Both the position numbers and the translations under genes were made by a program. The notes under the pieces were generated by a model that was not told the origin of the DNA, ran no database searches, and was given only the letters and a program-made list of their open reading frames with translations. From assembly GCF_003160695.1 (NCBI RefSeq), contig NZ_QGDD01000012.1:1-64000 (forward strand): 64,000 bases of DNA. Reading direction: 5' to 3'. Below, piece by piece: positions 24,350 to 33,281 of this stretch; the stretch's first letter is position 1; every line of letters begins with the position of its first letter. The stretch is from Nocardioides silvaticus (GTDB taxonomy: Bacteria > Actinomycetota > Actinomycetes > Propionibacteriales > Nocardioidaceae).

Positions 24350-26010
24350 GCAGGGAGCCTCAGTGCTGCCGGGGCGGTCTCGGGGACGGCCGGATGGTGG
24401 GGACGGACGGGCGCGACCCGCTCGTAGGGCGCGCCGAGCGGGGGTCGGGTGTCGACCTCGCCCTTGTTGGGCCAGAACGCCATCGCGCGCTCCGCCTGGG
24501 CGGTGATCGTGAGCGAGGGGTTCACGCCGAGGTTGGCGGTGATCGCACTGCCGTCGGCGATGTGCAGGCCGGGGTAGCCGTGCACCCGCTGGTAGGGGTC
24601 GATCACGCCGGTGTCGGGCGTCTCGCCGATCGTGCAGCCGCCGATGTAGTGAGCGGTCGCAGGGATGTTGAAGATGTCGGTCGCGATGTTGCCGGTGTCG
24701 GCGTCGGCCTTGTCCGCGTACTGCCGGGCGATGTCATGGGCGATCGGCAACCAGTCGGGGTTGGGCTCGCCGCTCCCCTGCTTCGTCTTGAGCAGGCCGT
24801 TCTTGCGGTAGGACGTCAGCGAGTTGTCGAGGGACTGCATCACCAGCAGGATCACCGACCGCTCGGAGGCCCGGCGCAGGTTGAGCGAGCGGGCGAACTG
24901 CACCGGGTGCGTCACGATGCTGAGCAGGAACCGCAGGAACCGGAACGCTCCCCCGTCGATCATCGGCACCGTCTGCGCGAACAGCGAGTTGTGGCCCTTG
25001 CCGTAGGTGCAGACCTCGACGTGGGTCTGCGGCTCGGGGTGGATCGAGGAGGTGATCGCCACGCCCTGCGCGAAGTCGTAGCGGCTCTGGCTCTGCACGC
25101 CGATGATCGCCTCGGAGTTGCTGCGGGTGAGCTCGCCCAGCCGCGGCGAGAGGTCCGGCAGCACGCCGTCGTCCTTGAGCCGGTGGAGCAGCTTCTGGGT
25201 GCCGAGGGCGGCCGCTGCGAAGACGACCTGCTCGGCGGTGAACGTACGACGCCCCTTCCGCAGCTTGCCGTTCGAGCGCTCGGTCTCGACGACGTAGCCG
25301 CCGTCGTCGCCCGGGCGCACCGACGTCACCGTCGTCAACGGGTGCACCTCCGCGCCCTTGCTCTCGGCGAGGTAGAGGTAGTTCATCGTCGTGGTGTTCT
25401 TGGCGTTGTGCTTGCAGCCGGTGAAGCACTCCGAGCAGTGGATGCAGCCGGCGCGGGTCGGCCCGGCACCGCCGAAGTAGGGGTCAGGCACCTCCTCGCC
25501 CTCGCGGCCGTCGTTGAAGAACACGCCGACCTGGGTGCGGTGGAAGGTGTCGGCGACGCCACGGTCGCGCGCGACCGACAGCAGGATCTCGTCCTTGGGC
25601 CCGACCCGCGGGTTCTCGACGACGCCCAGCATCCGCTTCGCCTGGTCGTAGTACGGCGCGAGCTCGTCCTGCCAGTCGGTGATGTGCGCCCAGGCGCGGT
25701 CCCGGTAGAACTCCGGCAGCGGCTCGTACAGCGTGTTGCCGTAGATCAGCGAGCCGCCGCCAACGCCGGAGCCGCTGAAGACGAGGCACTTGCCGAGGGC
25801 GCTGATCCGCTGCGGGCCGGTGAGCCCGAGCCGCGGGGCCCAGATCGACTTGCGGATGTTCCAGTTCGACTTCGGCAGGTCCTCGGCGTTCCACCGCCGG
25901 CCCGCCTCGAGCACACCGACGCGGTAGCCCTTCTCGGTGAGGCGGAGCGCGGCGACACTGCCGCCGAACCCGGAACCGACGACGATGACGTCGTAGTCGT
26001 GCTTCTTCAT
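24346..26010 (-). CDS. GMC-family FAD oxidoreductase, ChoD/cholesterol oxidase-like
   Basis: 554 aa. The N-terminal FAD-binding site is VVGSGFGGS (11-18), the GMC signature is GSGVGGGSLIYGN, and the C-terminal segment is GLHIADGSAITANLGVNPS. A cysteine cluster CIHCSECFTGC at about 190-200 is typical of the ChoD-like branch of actinobacteria. It likely oxidises a secondary alcohol, such as a sterol or ring-opened hydroxy acid. ATGA overlaps join it to the BVMO before and the GXWXG gene after. Confidence 0.83.
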   Translation of the reverse strand: MKKHDYDVIVVGSGFGGSVAALRLTEKGYRVGVLEAGRRWNAEDLPKSNWNIRKSIWAPRLGLTGPQRISALGKCLVFSGSGVGGGSLIYGNTLYEPLPEFYRDRAWAHITDWQDELAPYYDQAKRMLGVVENPRVGPKDEILLSVARDRGVADTFHRTQVGVFFNDGREGEEVPDPYFGGAGPTRAGCIHCSECFTGCKHNAKNTTTMNYLYLAESKGAEVHPLTTVTSVRPGDDGGYVVETERSNGKLRKGRRTFTAEQVVFAAAALGTQKLLHRLKDDGVLPDLSPRLGELTRSNSEAIIGVQSQSRYDFAQGVAITSSIHPEPQTHVEVCTYGKGHNSLFAQTVPMIDGGAFRFLRFLLSIVTHPVQFARSLNLRRASERSVILLVMQSLDNSLTSYRKNGLLKTKQGSGEPNPDWLPIAHDIARQYADKADADTGNIATDIFNIPATAHYIGGCTIGETPDTGVIDPYQRVHGYPGLHIADGSAITANLGVNPSLTITAQAERAMAFWPNKGEVDTRPPLGAPYERVAPVRPHHPAVPETAPAALRLPA

Positions 26011-27464
26011 CAGGACACCACCTCGTAGTCAGCAGGATCGAACTTCGCCTGCGCTCGGTACTGGCGCGCGAGCAGCGGCCAGTTCGTCGTGATCCGTCCG
26101 TTGGCGTTGCGGTACCAGGACGAGCAGGCACTCCACACGCTGCCGGACAGCTGCTCCTGGACCTCGGCGTCGAACGCCTGCTCGACGTCCTCGCGGACGG
26201 CGAGCGGCCGGCGGGTCGCGGCCAGGTGGTCGACGTAGTCGCCGAGGAACCGGGCCTGCGCCTCCAGGAAGTAGATGATCGAGCCGCCGCCGGTGTTGGT
26301 GTTGGGGCCGTACATCATCAGCAGGTTGGGGAACCCGGGCACCGAGATCCCGTAGTAGGCGTGCGCGCCGTCCTTCCACTCGGTGTGGAGGTCGCGGCCC
26401 GCCGCGCCGGCGACCTGCATCGGCGCGAGGAACTCGGTGGCCTTGAACCCGGTGCCCCAGATGATGACGTCGGCCGGGTGCTCCTTGCCGTCGGCAGTGC
26501 GGACGCCGGTCGGCGTGATCTCCGCGATGCCCTCGGTCACCAGGTCGACGTTGGGCTGCGCCAGCGCCGGGACGTAGTCGCTCGAGAACAGGATCCGCTT
26601 GCAGCCGATCTGGTACGTCGGCCAGATCTTCTCGAACAGACCGGGCTTCCCGGCGGCCTGCTTGCGCATGTGGCGCTTGGAGACCGCCTGGATCACCTTC
26701 GAGAGAGCCTTGGAGTAGACCCAGGCGACGCTGAGGCTCTCGGTCACCGTGTACCAGGCGCCGCGCTCGGCCAGCAGCGTCGCCGGCACCTTCTCGAAGA
26801 CCTTGTGGTGGCTGGGGCGGAACTCCCTGTCGAACCGCGGGATGAGGTAGGGCGGCGTCCGCTGGAACACCGAGAGGTGACCGACCTCGGGCTGGATGGC
26901 GGGGACGAACTGGATCGCGCTGGCGCCGGTGCCGATGACGGCGACCCGCTTCCCCTTCAGGTCGACGTCGTGGTCCCAGGTCGCGGAGTGGAAGTTGGGA
27001 CCCTCGAAGGTGCCGAGCCCGGGGATGTCGGGGTAGGACGGCCGCGAGAGCTGCCCGACCGCGGAGACCAGCACGTCGACGACGAGCGAGTCGCCATCGC
27101 CGAGCTCGACCGACCACGTGCGCGCCTCGTCGTCGTACGTCGCGCGGACCACCTCGGCGCCGAGCCGGACGTGCCGCATCAGGTCGTACTTCTCCGCGAC
27201 GTGCTTGATGTAGTCGAGGATCACCGGCTGCCGCGAGAAGCGGTGCGGCCACACCGGGTAGGGCTCGAAGGAGTAGGAGTAGAACGGCGAGGGCACGTCG
27301 CAAGCGGCACCGGGATAGGTGTTGTCGCGCCAGGTGCCACCGATGCCGTCGGCCTTCTCGAGGATGACGATGTCGTCGTGGCCGCGCTTCTTGAGCTCGA
27401 TGGCCGCGGCGAGGCCGCCGAAGCCGCTGCCGATGACGGCGATGGAGACAGAGCGATCGGTCAT
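26010..27464 (-). CDS. Baeyer-Villiger-type flavin monooxygenase
   Basis: 484 aa from ATG at 27,464 (GAGAGGGG ribosome-binding site); a TTG at 27,479 is less likely. Two Rossmann motifs (GSGFGG and GTGASA) flank the class signature FEGPNFHSATWDHD, which fits FxGxxxHxxxW. The enzyme inserts an oxygen into ketones with FAD and NADPH, giving esters or lactones. Hydrolase, dehydrogenase and oxidase genes in the same operon could process the product. Substrate not determinable. Confidence 0.85.
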   Translation of the reverse strand: MTDRSVSIAVIGSGFGGLAAAIELKKRGHDDIVILEKADGIGGTWRDNTYPGAACDVPSPFYSYSFEPYPVWPHRFSRQPVILDYIKHVAEKYDLMRHVRLGAEVVRATYDDEARTWSVELGDGDSLVVDVLVSAVGQLSRPSYPDIPGLGTFEGPNFHSATWDHDVDLKGKRVAVIGTGASAIQFVPAIQPEVGHLSVFQRTPPYLIPRFDREFRPSHHKVFEKVPATLLAERGAWYTVTESLSVAWVYSKALSKVIQAVSKRHMRKQAAGKPGLFEKIWPTYQIGCKRILFSSDYVPALAQPNVDLVTEGIAEITPTGVRTADGKEHPADVIIWGTGFKATEFLAPMQVAGAAGRDLHTEWKDGAHAYYGISVPGFPNLLMMYGPNTNTGGGSIIYFLEAQARFLGDYVDHLAATRRPLAVREDVEQAFDAEVQEQLSGSVWSACSSWYRNANGRITTNWPLLARQYRAQAKFDPADYEVVS

Positions 27465-27475
27465 TCCGGCCCCTC

Positions 27476-28957
27476 TCAACGGGCGTGCAGCCAGCGGATC
27501 AGGCGCGGCAGCAGCCGCACCATCACCGGCGAGCGGTTGAAGGTGATCAGGTTCATCCCGGGGATGGCGTACTTCTGGGTCGCGATCGCCCGGGTCCGGG
27601 TGAACTCCTTGAGCCCCTCCGGGCCGTGGATCCGCCCGAACCCGCTCTCCCCGACACCGCCGAGCGGCAGCGCGGCGACGCCGGCGAAGCCGAGCACGGA
27701 GTTGACCGAGATCTGGCTGGTCTCGAAGCCGGCGACGACCTCCTCAGCGCGGTTCTTGGAGAACACCGCGCCGGCGAGGCCGTACGGCGTGTCGTTGGCC
27801 AGCTTCACGGCCTCGTCGAGCGACTCGACCGTCGTCACGGTGACCGTCGGCCCGAACGTCTCCTCCTGCACGGCCGCCGAGGTGTGCGGCGGGTCGAGGA
27901 TGACGACCGGCTCGATGAACCGGTCGCCCACGCTCTCCCGCCCGCCGACCACCGCCGTGCCGCCGCCGGCGAGGGCGTCGTCGACGTGGCGGCGCACGAT
28001 GTCGATCTGGCTGCGCATCGTCATCGGTCCGTACGACGACGCGTCGTCCGACCCGGGCCGGACGGCCTTGACCTGCTTCGTGAGCTCGGCGAGGAACTCG
28101 TCACGGACGGACCGCTCGACGTAGACCCGTTCGACGCCCGCGCAGGTCTGGCCGCTGTTGCCCAGCGCGCCGAACGCGATCGCCTCGGCCGCCCTGGGCA
28201 GGTCGGCGTCGGCGGCGACGATCGCCGCGTCCTTGCCGCCGAGCTCCATGACGACGGGCACCAGCGACTCGGCGCAGGCGGCCATCACCCTGCGGCCGGT
28301 GGCGGCCGAGCCGGTGAACGCCAGCTTGTCGACGCCGGCGCGGCACAGGGCGGCGCCGGTGTCGCCGAAGCCGGTGACCAGGGACAGCACGCCGTCCGGT
28401 GCGTCGGGGTTGGCCTTGGCGAACGCGTCGACGTACCACCGCGAGATGGCGGGCGTGTACTCGCTCGGCTTGAAGACCACGGTGTTCCCGGCGGCGAGGG
28501 CGGTCGCGATCGAGCCGTTGGGCGTGTAGACCGGGTAGTTCCACGGGCCGATGACGCCGACGACTCCGAACGGCACGTGGTCGAGGCGCGCGGAGAAGTT
28601 AGAGAGCAGGAGCCCGGGCCGGCGCTTTTCCTGCTGCAGCACCTTGCCGGCGTGCTTGGCGTTCCAGGCGATGTGCTCCAGGGCGAGCATCACCTCGAGC
28701 CGGGCGTCGGTGCGCGGCTTGCCGTTCTCGCGGTGCAGCAGGTCGACGAGGTCCTCGGCGTTCCTGGCGATGTGGCGCTTCCAGCGAAGGAGGGCCTCGC
28801 GCCGGCCGGCGTGGCCCTGGTCGCGCCACCAGGGGGCGGCGTTGCGGGCCCGGGCGACGACGGCGCGGACCTGGACCTCGCCGAGGACGGCGAACGTCCC
28901 GACGACCTCGTCGTTCGCTGGGTTCGTGCTGACCAGCTGCTCGGTCTGGGTGGTCAT
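27476..28957 (-). CDS. aldehyde dehydrogenase
   Basis: 493 aa with a strong AAGGAGAA ribosome-binding site. Family motifs are GPWNYPV, FTGSAATGR, VMELGGKDA (catalytic Glu region) and GNSGQTCAG (catalytic Cys), and the length is normal. It oxidises an aldehyde to a carboxylate with NAD(P). The start overlaps the hydrolase stop (ATGA 28,954-28,957). In this operon it probably handles the aldehyde from ring-opened alcohol. Confidence 0.88.
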   Translation of the reverse strand: MTTQTEQLVSTNPANDEVVGTFAVLGEVQVRAVVARARNAAPWWRDQGHAGRREALLRWKRHIARNAEDLVDLLHRENGKPRTDARLEVMLALEHIAWNAKHAGKVLQQEKRRPGLLLSNFSARLDHVPFGVVGVIGPWNYPVYTPNGSIATALAAGNTVVFKPSEYTPAISRWYVDAFAKANPDAPDGVLSLVTGFGDTGAALCRAGVDKLAFTGSAATGRRVMAACAESLVPVVMELGGKDAAIVAADADLPRAAEAIAFGALGNSGQTCAGVERVYVERSVRDEFLAELTKQVKAVRPGSDDASSYGPMTMRSQIDIVRRHVDDALAGGGTAVVGGRESVGDRFIEPVVILDPPHTSAAVQEETFGPTVTVTTVESLDEAVKLANDTPYGLAGAVFSKNRAEEVVAGFETSQISVNSVLGFAGVAALPLGGVGESGFGRIHGPEGLKEFTRTRAIATQKYAIPGMNLITFNRSPVMVRLLPRLIRWLHAR

Positions 28958-29760
28958 CGGTTCTCCTTGGTTGCTGCCGAGTCCTCGAGGACGATCCGGG
29001 CGCAGGCCGCGGGGTCGTCGTTGAACGGGAGGTGTCCGCAGCCGGCGAGGTCGACGTGGCGAGCGAACGGGAGCACCGCGCGGGCGCGTGCGCTCTGGGT
29101 GCGGTGGATGAGGACGACGTCGCGGGTGCCCCAGGCGATCGTCACCGGGATGTCCGGGAGAGCGCCGGGGTCGTCGGCGGCGTCGAGCACGTAGTCGCCG
29201 AAGGAGTGCCGGGCCTCGGCGAACCCGGTGGCGCCGGCCAGCCCGGCGAGATCCCCACGCGCCGCGTCGGGGTCGACGCGGGTCGGGTGGCCGAACATGC
29301 TGCTCAGCAGCGCGGCCCGCCCGACCGGGTGGTCGACGGCGCGGGCGAGCACCGGTCCCGCCGCGCGGGCGGCCACCTGCAGGGTGGTGACGACACCCTG
29401 GGTCCAGCGCAGGCCGGGAGTGCCCCAGAAACCGACGGGTGAGAACGCGGTGACGGCCGACGCGACGCCACGACGGCCGAGCTCGAGGGCCACGCCGCCG
29501 CCCATCGAGCTGCCGACCAGGTGCGGCTGGGCGATGCCTTCCTCGGTCAGCCAGTCGCTCAGCCAGTCCGCGAACCCGCGCGGTCCGGGACGGACGCCGG
29601 GCAGCTTCGGCGAGGCGCCGAAGCCGGGGAGGTCGAGGGCGATGACCTCGTGGTGCTCGGCGAGTCGGTCGAGCACCGGCTCGAAGCACTGCCACCGGCT
29701 GCCGATGCCGTGCACCAGCACGACCGGCGAGCCGGATCCGCGGCGGTCCAGGTTGATCAT
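28954..29760 (-). CDS. alpha/beta hydrolase (possible lactone hydrolase)
   Basis: 268 aa. Family signatures are LVHGIGSRW (oxyanion), GSSMGGG (nucleophile elbow), WGTRDVV (Asp) and GCGHLPF (His), a complete triad. It overlaps the TetR gene before it and the aldehyde dehydrogenase after it by 4 bp each. With a BVMO in the operon, opening of the lactone or ester product is the natural suggestion; this is inference. Confidence 0.82.
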   Translation of the reverse strand: MINLDRRGSGSPVVLVHGIGSRWQCFEPVLDRLAEHHEVIALDLPGFGASPKLPGVRPGPRGFADWLSDWLTEEGIAQPHLVGSSMGGGVALELGRRGVASAVTAFSPVGFWGTPGLRWTQGVVTTLQVAARAAGPVLARAVDHPVGRAALLSSMFGHPTRVDPDAARGDLAGLAGATGFAEARHSFGDYVLDAADDPGALPDIPVTIAWGTRDVVLIHRTQSARARAVLPFARHVDLAGCGHLPFNDDPAACARIVLEDSAATKENR

Positions 29761-30443
29761 GCCCGGTCTCCCTTCCAGTGGCCGGCAGCGCCGAGGTCGA
29801 GGTCCAGGCCGAGGTAGTCGACCGTCAGCCCCGCGCAGTGGCGCACGAACTCGTCGCGCGTGGTGTGCCGGACGCCCTCGCTCCATGCGAGGAACAGCGC
29901 GAAGATCGCCGCCGAGAAGCCGAGCAGCGTCCACCCCGCCGAGGAGGCGCGGAGCTCGCCGGCCCGCGCGGGCAGCACCTCGGTGACGACGGTGAGGACG
30001 AAGGCAGGCATCGCGGCCTGTGACCGCGGCCGGAGGGTGTCGTCGGCGGCCGACTCGCGGAACAGGATCCGCCCGATGCGCGGGTCCTCCTCCACGACCC
30101 GGACCGCCGTGTCGAAGGCGACGAGGATGGCAGCCGCCATGTCCTGGCTCTCGGCGGTGGCGATCACGTCGGACAGGATCGGCTCGCGGATCCGGTCGAC
30201 CGCCTCGTCGTACACGGCCTCGAGCAGCTCTTCGCGGGACGCGAACAGCTCGTAGAAGTAGCGCGGCCCGACGGCGGCCTCGCGGCACGCTGCGCGCATG
30301 GTCAGCGCCGCCACGCCCTGGGTGCCGACCAGCTCGAGACCGGCCTCGACCAGCCGTTCGCGCCGGTCGGCCTCGCGGGCGTCGGGCGTCTGGCCCTGCC
30401 AGAGGCGGCCGGCGGTCGTGGCGGAGGTCATGCCGCCGACCAT
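29757..30443 (-). CDS. TetR-family regulator of the BVMO operon
   Basis: 228 aa (a second ATG at 30,431 gives 224). The N-terminal HTH is RERLVEAGLELVGTQG, then AACREAAVGPRYFYELFASRE, the usual TetR layout, and the rest is a helical ligand-binding domain. It is the first gene of a seven-gene minus-strand operon. A dyad at 30,448-30,478, immediately upstream, is the likely operator. The ligand is probably the pathway substrate or a CoA ester. Confidence 0.82.
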   Translation of the reverse strand: MVGGMTSATTAGRLWQGQTPDAREADRRERLVEAGLELVGTQGVAALTMRAACREAAVGPRYFYELFASREELLEAVYDEAVDRIREPILSDVIATAESQDMAAAILVAFDTAVRVVEEDPRIGRILFRESAADDTLRPRSQAAMPAFVLTVVTEVLPARAGELRASSAGWTLLGFSAAIFALFLAWSEGVRHTTRDEFVRHCAGLTVDYLGLDLDLGAAGHWKGDRA

Positions 30444-30447
30444 ACAG

Positions 30448-30478
30448 GAATCAGGCGCTTCCGGGAAGCGCTCGATTC
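30448..30478. promoter_or_regulatory. TetR operator candidate upstream of BVMO operon
   Basis: An extended dyad pairs GAATC...GCGCTTCC with GGAAGCGC...GATTC around a centre near 30,463, with most of about 16 positions per arm symmetric. It begins 5 bp upstream of the TetR start, and only 46 bp separate that gene from the upstream gene. Self-repression is the usual arrangement for this family. Confidence 0.55.
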
Positions 30479-30489
30479 CTAGATGCCGA

Positions 30490-33264
30490 TCAGCGGCCCT
30501 TCCACTCCGGCGCGCGGTGCTCGACGAACGCCAGCAGGCCCTCGCTCGCGTCCTCGGAGAAGATCGCCGGTGCGGCCAGGTCGGCCTGGCGCTGGAACGC
30601 CTCGTCGGCCGGCCAGCCTGCCCAGTCGCGGACGATCTGCTTGCTGATCGAGACCGACATCGGCGCGTTGGCGGCGATCGCCTTCGCGAGCTCGACCGCC
30701 GCGTCGACCGCCGTGCCCGCGGGGACCACTCGGTTGACGAGCCCGAGGTCGGCCATCCGGGAGACCGGCTGCGGCTCGGCGGTCAGCGCCATCTCCATCG
30801 CCAGGTTGCGCGGCAGCCGCTCCGCGAGCCGCATCACGCCGCCGGCCGCGGCGACCAGGCCGCGCTTGGGCTCGGGCAGCCCGAACTGCGCGCCCTCCGC
30901 GGCGACGATCAGGTCGGCCGCGAGGGCGAGCTCGCAACCGCCGGCCAGCGCGGAGCCCTCGACCGCCGCGATCAGCGGCTTCTCGGGCGGCACCGTGCAG
31001 ATGCCGAGCACACCGCGCCGCTCCGTGATCGGGAACTCGCCGCGAGCGGCCGCCTTGAGGTCCATGCCGGCCGAGAACGACGGGCCGGCGCCGGTGAGCA
31101 CCGCCACCCGCAGCTCCGGGTCGGCCTCGAACGCGTCGATGGCCCGCTCCAGCAGCCGGGCCGTGCGCAGGTCGATCGCGTTGCGCAGGTCCGGACGGTT
31201 GAGCGTGATCACCACGACCTCGTCGCGCCTCTCGACGAGGACGGGCATCGCCGGCGGTTCCGGGACGGTGACCGGCTGGTCGCCGAGCAGGGTCGCGTCG
31301 TCCTCCTCGAGTCGGATCGGCAGGCCGATCAGGTCCGTGGTGACGCCCTTCGCGGCGAGGTCGCTGCCGGGGTAGCGGCGCAGCGCCCGGTCGCCGCTCT
31401 CGGTGACGGCTGCGACGATCAGCGCCTCCGGCTCGCCGGAGCGGTCGAACTGCACGGTGTAGGCCTCGACCACCGCCTCGCCGGTGTAGCCGCCGAGCGG
31501 GCGCCGGGTCGGCGTCGCCTCGACGACCGGCGTGAGCGCGCGGTAGGGGGCCACCGGCGGGGTGGCGGAGTAGATGCCGATGGCGTGCTTGGTGAGGTAC
31601 CAACCGAGCGAGGTCGAGAGGCCGTAGGCGTCCGGCTCGGCGCGCAGCAGCGGGACCAGGCTCGCAACGGCGTGGGTGCCGTAGTTGTTGCCGGGTCCCC
31701 CGCCGAAGGTCAGGCCGCCGGTGACGCTGAGCGGCCGGTCCGGGTCGCCGATCGGCAGGCCGAGCTCCTGCGCCGCGACCTGCACCGCCGAGGGGAAGCA
31801 GGAGTACAGGTCGACGTACTCGATGTCGTCGATCGACACGCCCGCGTGCTCGGTGACTGCCTTGCCGAGGGTGCGGATCGCCGGGGACGCGGCGAGGTCG
31901 CCGCGCTCGGAGACGAACCACTCGTCGTGGGCGGCGGCCCCGGCGTGGAGGAAGACCCAGTGGTCCTGGGGCACGCCGGCGGCCTCGGCCGCGGCGGCGC
32001 TGCAGAGGATCAGGCCGCTGGCGAGGTCGACCTGGAGGTTGGCGCAGAGGAGCTTCGGGTACGGCGTCGTGACCATCCGGTTCGACGCGTCGACGGTCGC
32101 GAGCTGCTCGGGGGTGTAGGAGGTCGGGCTCCATGCGTGCGGGTTGCGCGCCGCGACCTCGGACAGGCTCGACCAGAGCTTGGTGATCCGCTCGGTGTGC
32201 TCCTCGAGCGAGGCCCCGGACTTCGCGCGGACCGCCGACTCGATGAGCCCGTACATGTAGACCGGCGCGCCGAGCCCGGCCGCCGCCTCGGCGTCGTTGT
32301 TGGCCTCGGCGTCCTTCCCGAGGACGCGCGTCGGCGCGATGCCCGCGGGTTGGCGCGGCCAGTCGACCGGCGTGCCCGCCTTCTGTGCCGAGGTCAGGGT
32401 GTCCCCCGCTTCGGCGCCGCAGACCAGGACGACCGACGCCTCGCCCTCGGCGATCGCGCGACCGGCGTCGTTGAGCAGCAGCTGACCGGCGTCGCCCCCG
32501 AACCTGCTCGAGACGACCGTGGCCTCCGGCGACGCGCCGACGATCTCGGCGACGGCGAGCGCCTGGTCGCCGTACTGCCACGACACGCTCGCGACTGCGT
32601 AGACCGCGTCGGCGGAGGCCAGCAGGCCGTCGACGCCGGCGTCCTTCTCGGCGCGGCGCAGCGCCTCGGCCGACATGCTCGCTGGGTCGTTGCCCTCGGG
32701 CCCGGTGCCGTGCTGGACCAGCTGGCCGACGCCGACGAGCACCGGGGTGCGGGGGTCGAGCGTCCGCCCGGTGCGAGCGTGCACGATCGGGCCGCTGGCC
32801 GCGGCGTTCGCGCGCTCGGGGTCGGCTGCGTGCGCCGCGAGTGCGTCGGCGGTCTGCTGGACCACGCCCTCGACGTGGGCCGCGACGGTGGCGCCCATCG
32901 GGCCCTGGATCGGGTCACCGCCGAGGCCGATCTCGACCTCGACCCGGCTCCCGCCGTCGGAGGGGCGTGCGGTAACCGCGACGCCGACCACGAGGCCCAT
33001 CGGGCCCAGGCCGGAGAGCGCGAACGTCTGGTCGTCGAGCTGGATCACCTTCCAGGCGATCTCCGCCGGGATGCCCATGAGCCGCACCGACTCCTCGACC
33101 TCGAGGTCGAGCGTGGCACGGGCAGGAGCATCGCCTCGCCAGGCCTCGTGCATCTCGAACCAGGAGGGGAAGCCGGTGAGGTCGGTCGCGAGCTGGAGGA
33201 CCTGCTCGGGCGTGGCTGTCGAGGTGGCCACCGCGCGTGCTTCGCGGTCGTAGTTGCCGATCAC
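30490..33264 (-). CDS. three-domain SRPBCC-thiolase-crotonase fusion protein
   Basis: 924 aa from GTG at 33,264. Residues 1-145 look like an SRPBCC/polyketide-cyclase lipid-binding domain (ATPEQVLQLATDLTGFPSWF). Residues ~172-590 are an SCP-x/acetyl-CoA-acetyltransferase-type thiolase (TPVLVGVGQLVQHG, DLYSCFPSAVQVAA, GGGPGNNYGTHA) with the family's C-terminal beta domain to about 660. Residues ~672-924 are a crotonase (LNRPDLRNAIDLRT, GPSFSAGMDLK, GSALAGGCELALAADL). The parts are normally separate genes; the frame is open throughout. Where biosynthetic thiolases carry the acylated Cys there is VSSRFGGDAG, with no Cys. It probably acts in acyl-CoA breakdown. Confidence 0.8.
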   Translation of the reverse strand: MIGNYDREARAVATSTATPEQVLQLATDLTGFPSWFEMHEAWRGDAPARATLDLEVEESVRLMGIPAEIAWKVIQLDDQTFALSGLGPMGLVVGVAVTARPSDGGSRVEVEIGLGGDPIQGPMGATVAAHVEGVVQQTADALAAHAADPERANAAASGPIVHARTGRTLDPRTPVLVGVGQLVQHGTGPEGNDPASMSAEALRRAEKDAGVDGLLASADAVYAVASVSWQYGDQALAVAEIVGASPEATVVSSRFGGDAGQLLLNDAGRAIAEGEASVVLVCGAEAGDTLTSAQKAGTPVDWPRQPAGIAPTRVLGKDAEANNDAEAAAGLGAPVYMYGLIESAVRAKSGASLEEHTERITKLWSSLSEVAARNPHAWSPTSYTPEQLATVDASNRMVTTPYPKLLCANLQVDLASGLILCSAAAAEAAGVPQDHWVFLHAGAAAHDEWFVSERGDLAASPAIRTLGKAVTEHAGVSIDDIEYVDLYSCFPSAVQVAAQELGLPIGDPDRPLSVTGGLTFGGGPGNNYGTHAVASLVPLLRAEPDAYGLSTSLGWYLTKHAIGIYSATPPVAPYRALTPVVEATPTRRPLGGYTGEAVVEAYTVQFDRSGEPEALIVAAVTESGDRALRRYPGSDLAAKGVTTDLIGLPIRLEEDDATLLGDQPVTVPEPPAMPVLVERRDEVVVITLNRPDLRNAIDLRTARLLERAIDAFEADPELRVAVLTGAGPSFSAGMDLKAAARGEFPITERRGVLGICTVPPEKPLIAAVEGSALAGGCELALAADLIVAAEGAQFGLPEPKRGLVAAAGGVMRLAERLPRNLAMEMALTAEPQPVSRMADLGLVNRVVPAGTAVDAAVELAKAIAANAPMSVSISKQIVRDWAGWPADEAFQRQADLAAPAIFSEDASEGLLAFVEHRAPEWKGR

Positions 33265-33281
33265 GCGGCGGAACTCTACGG

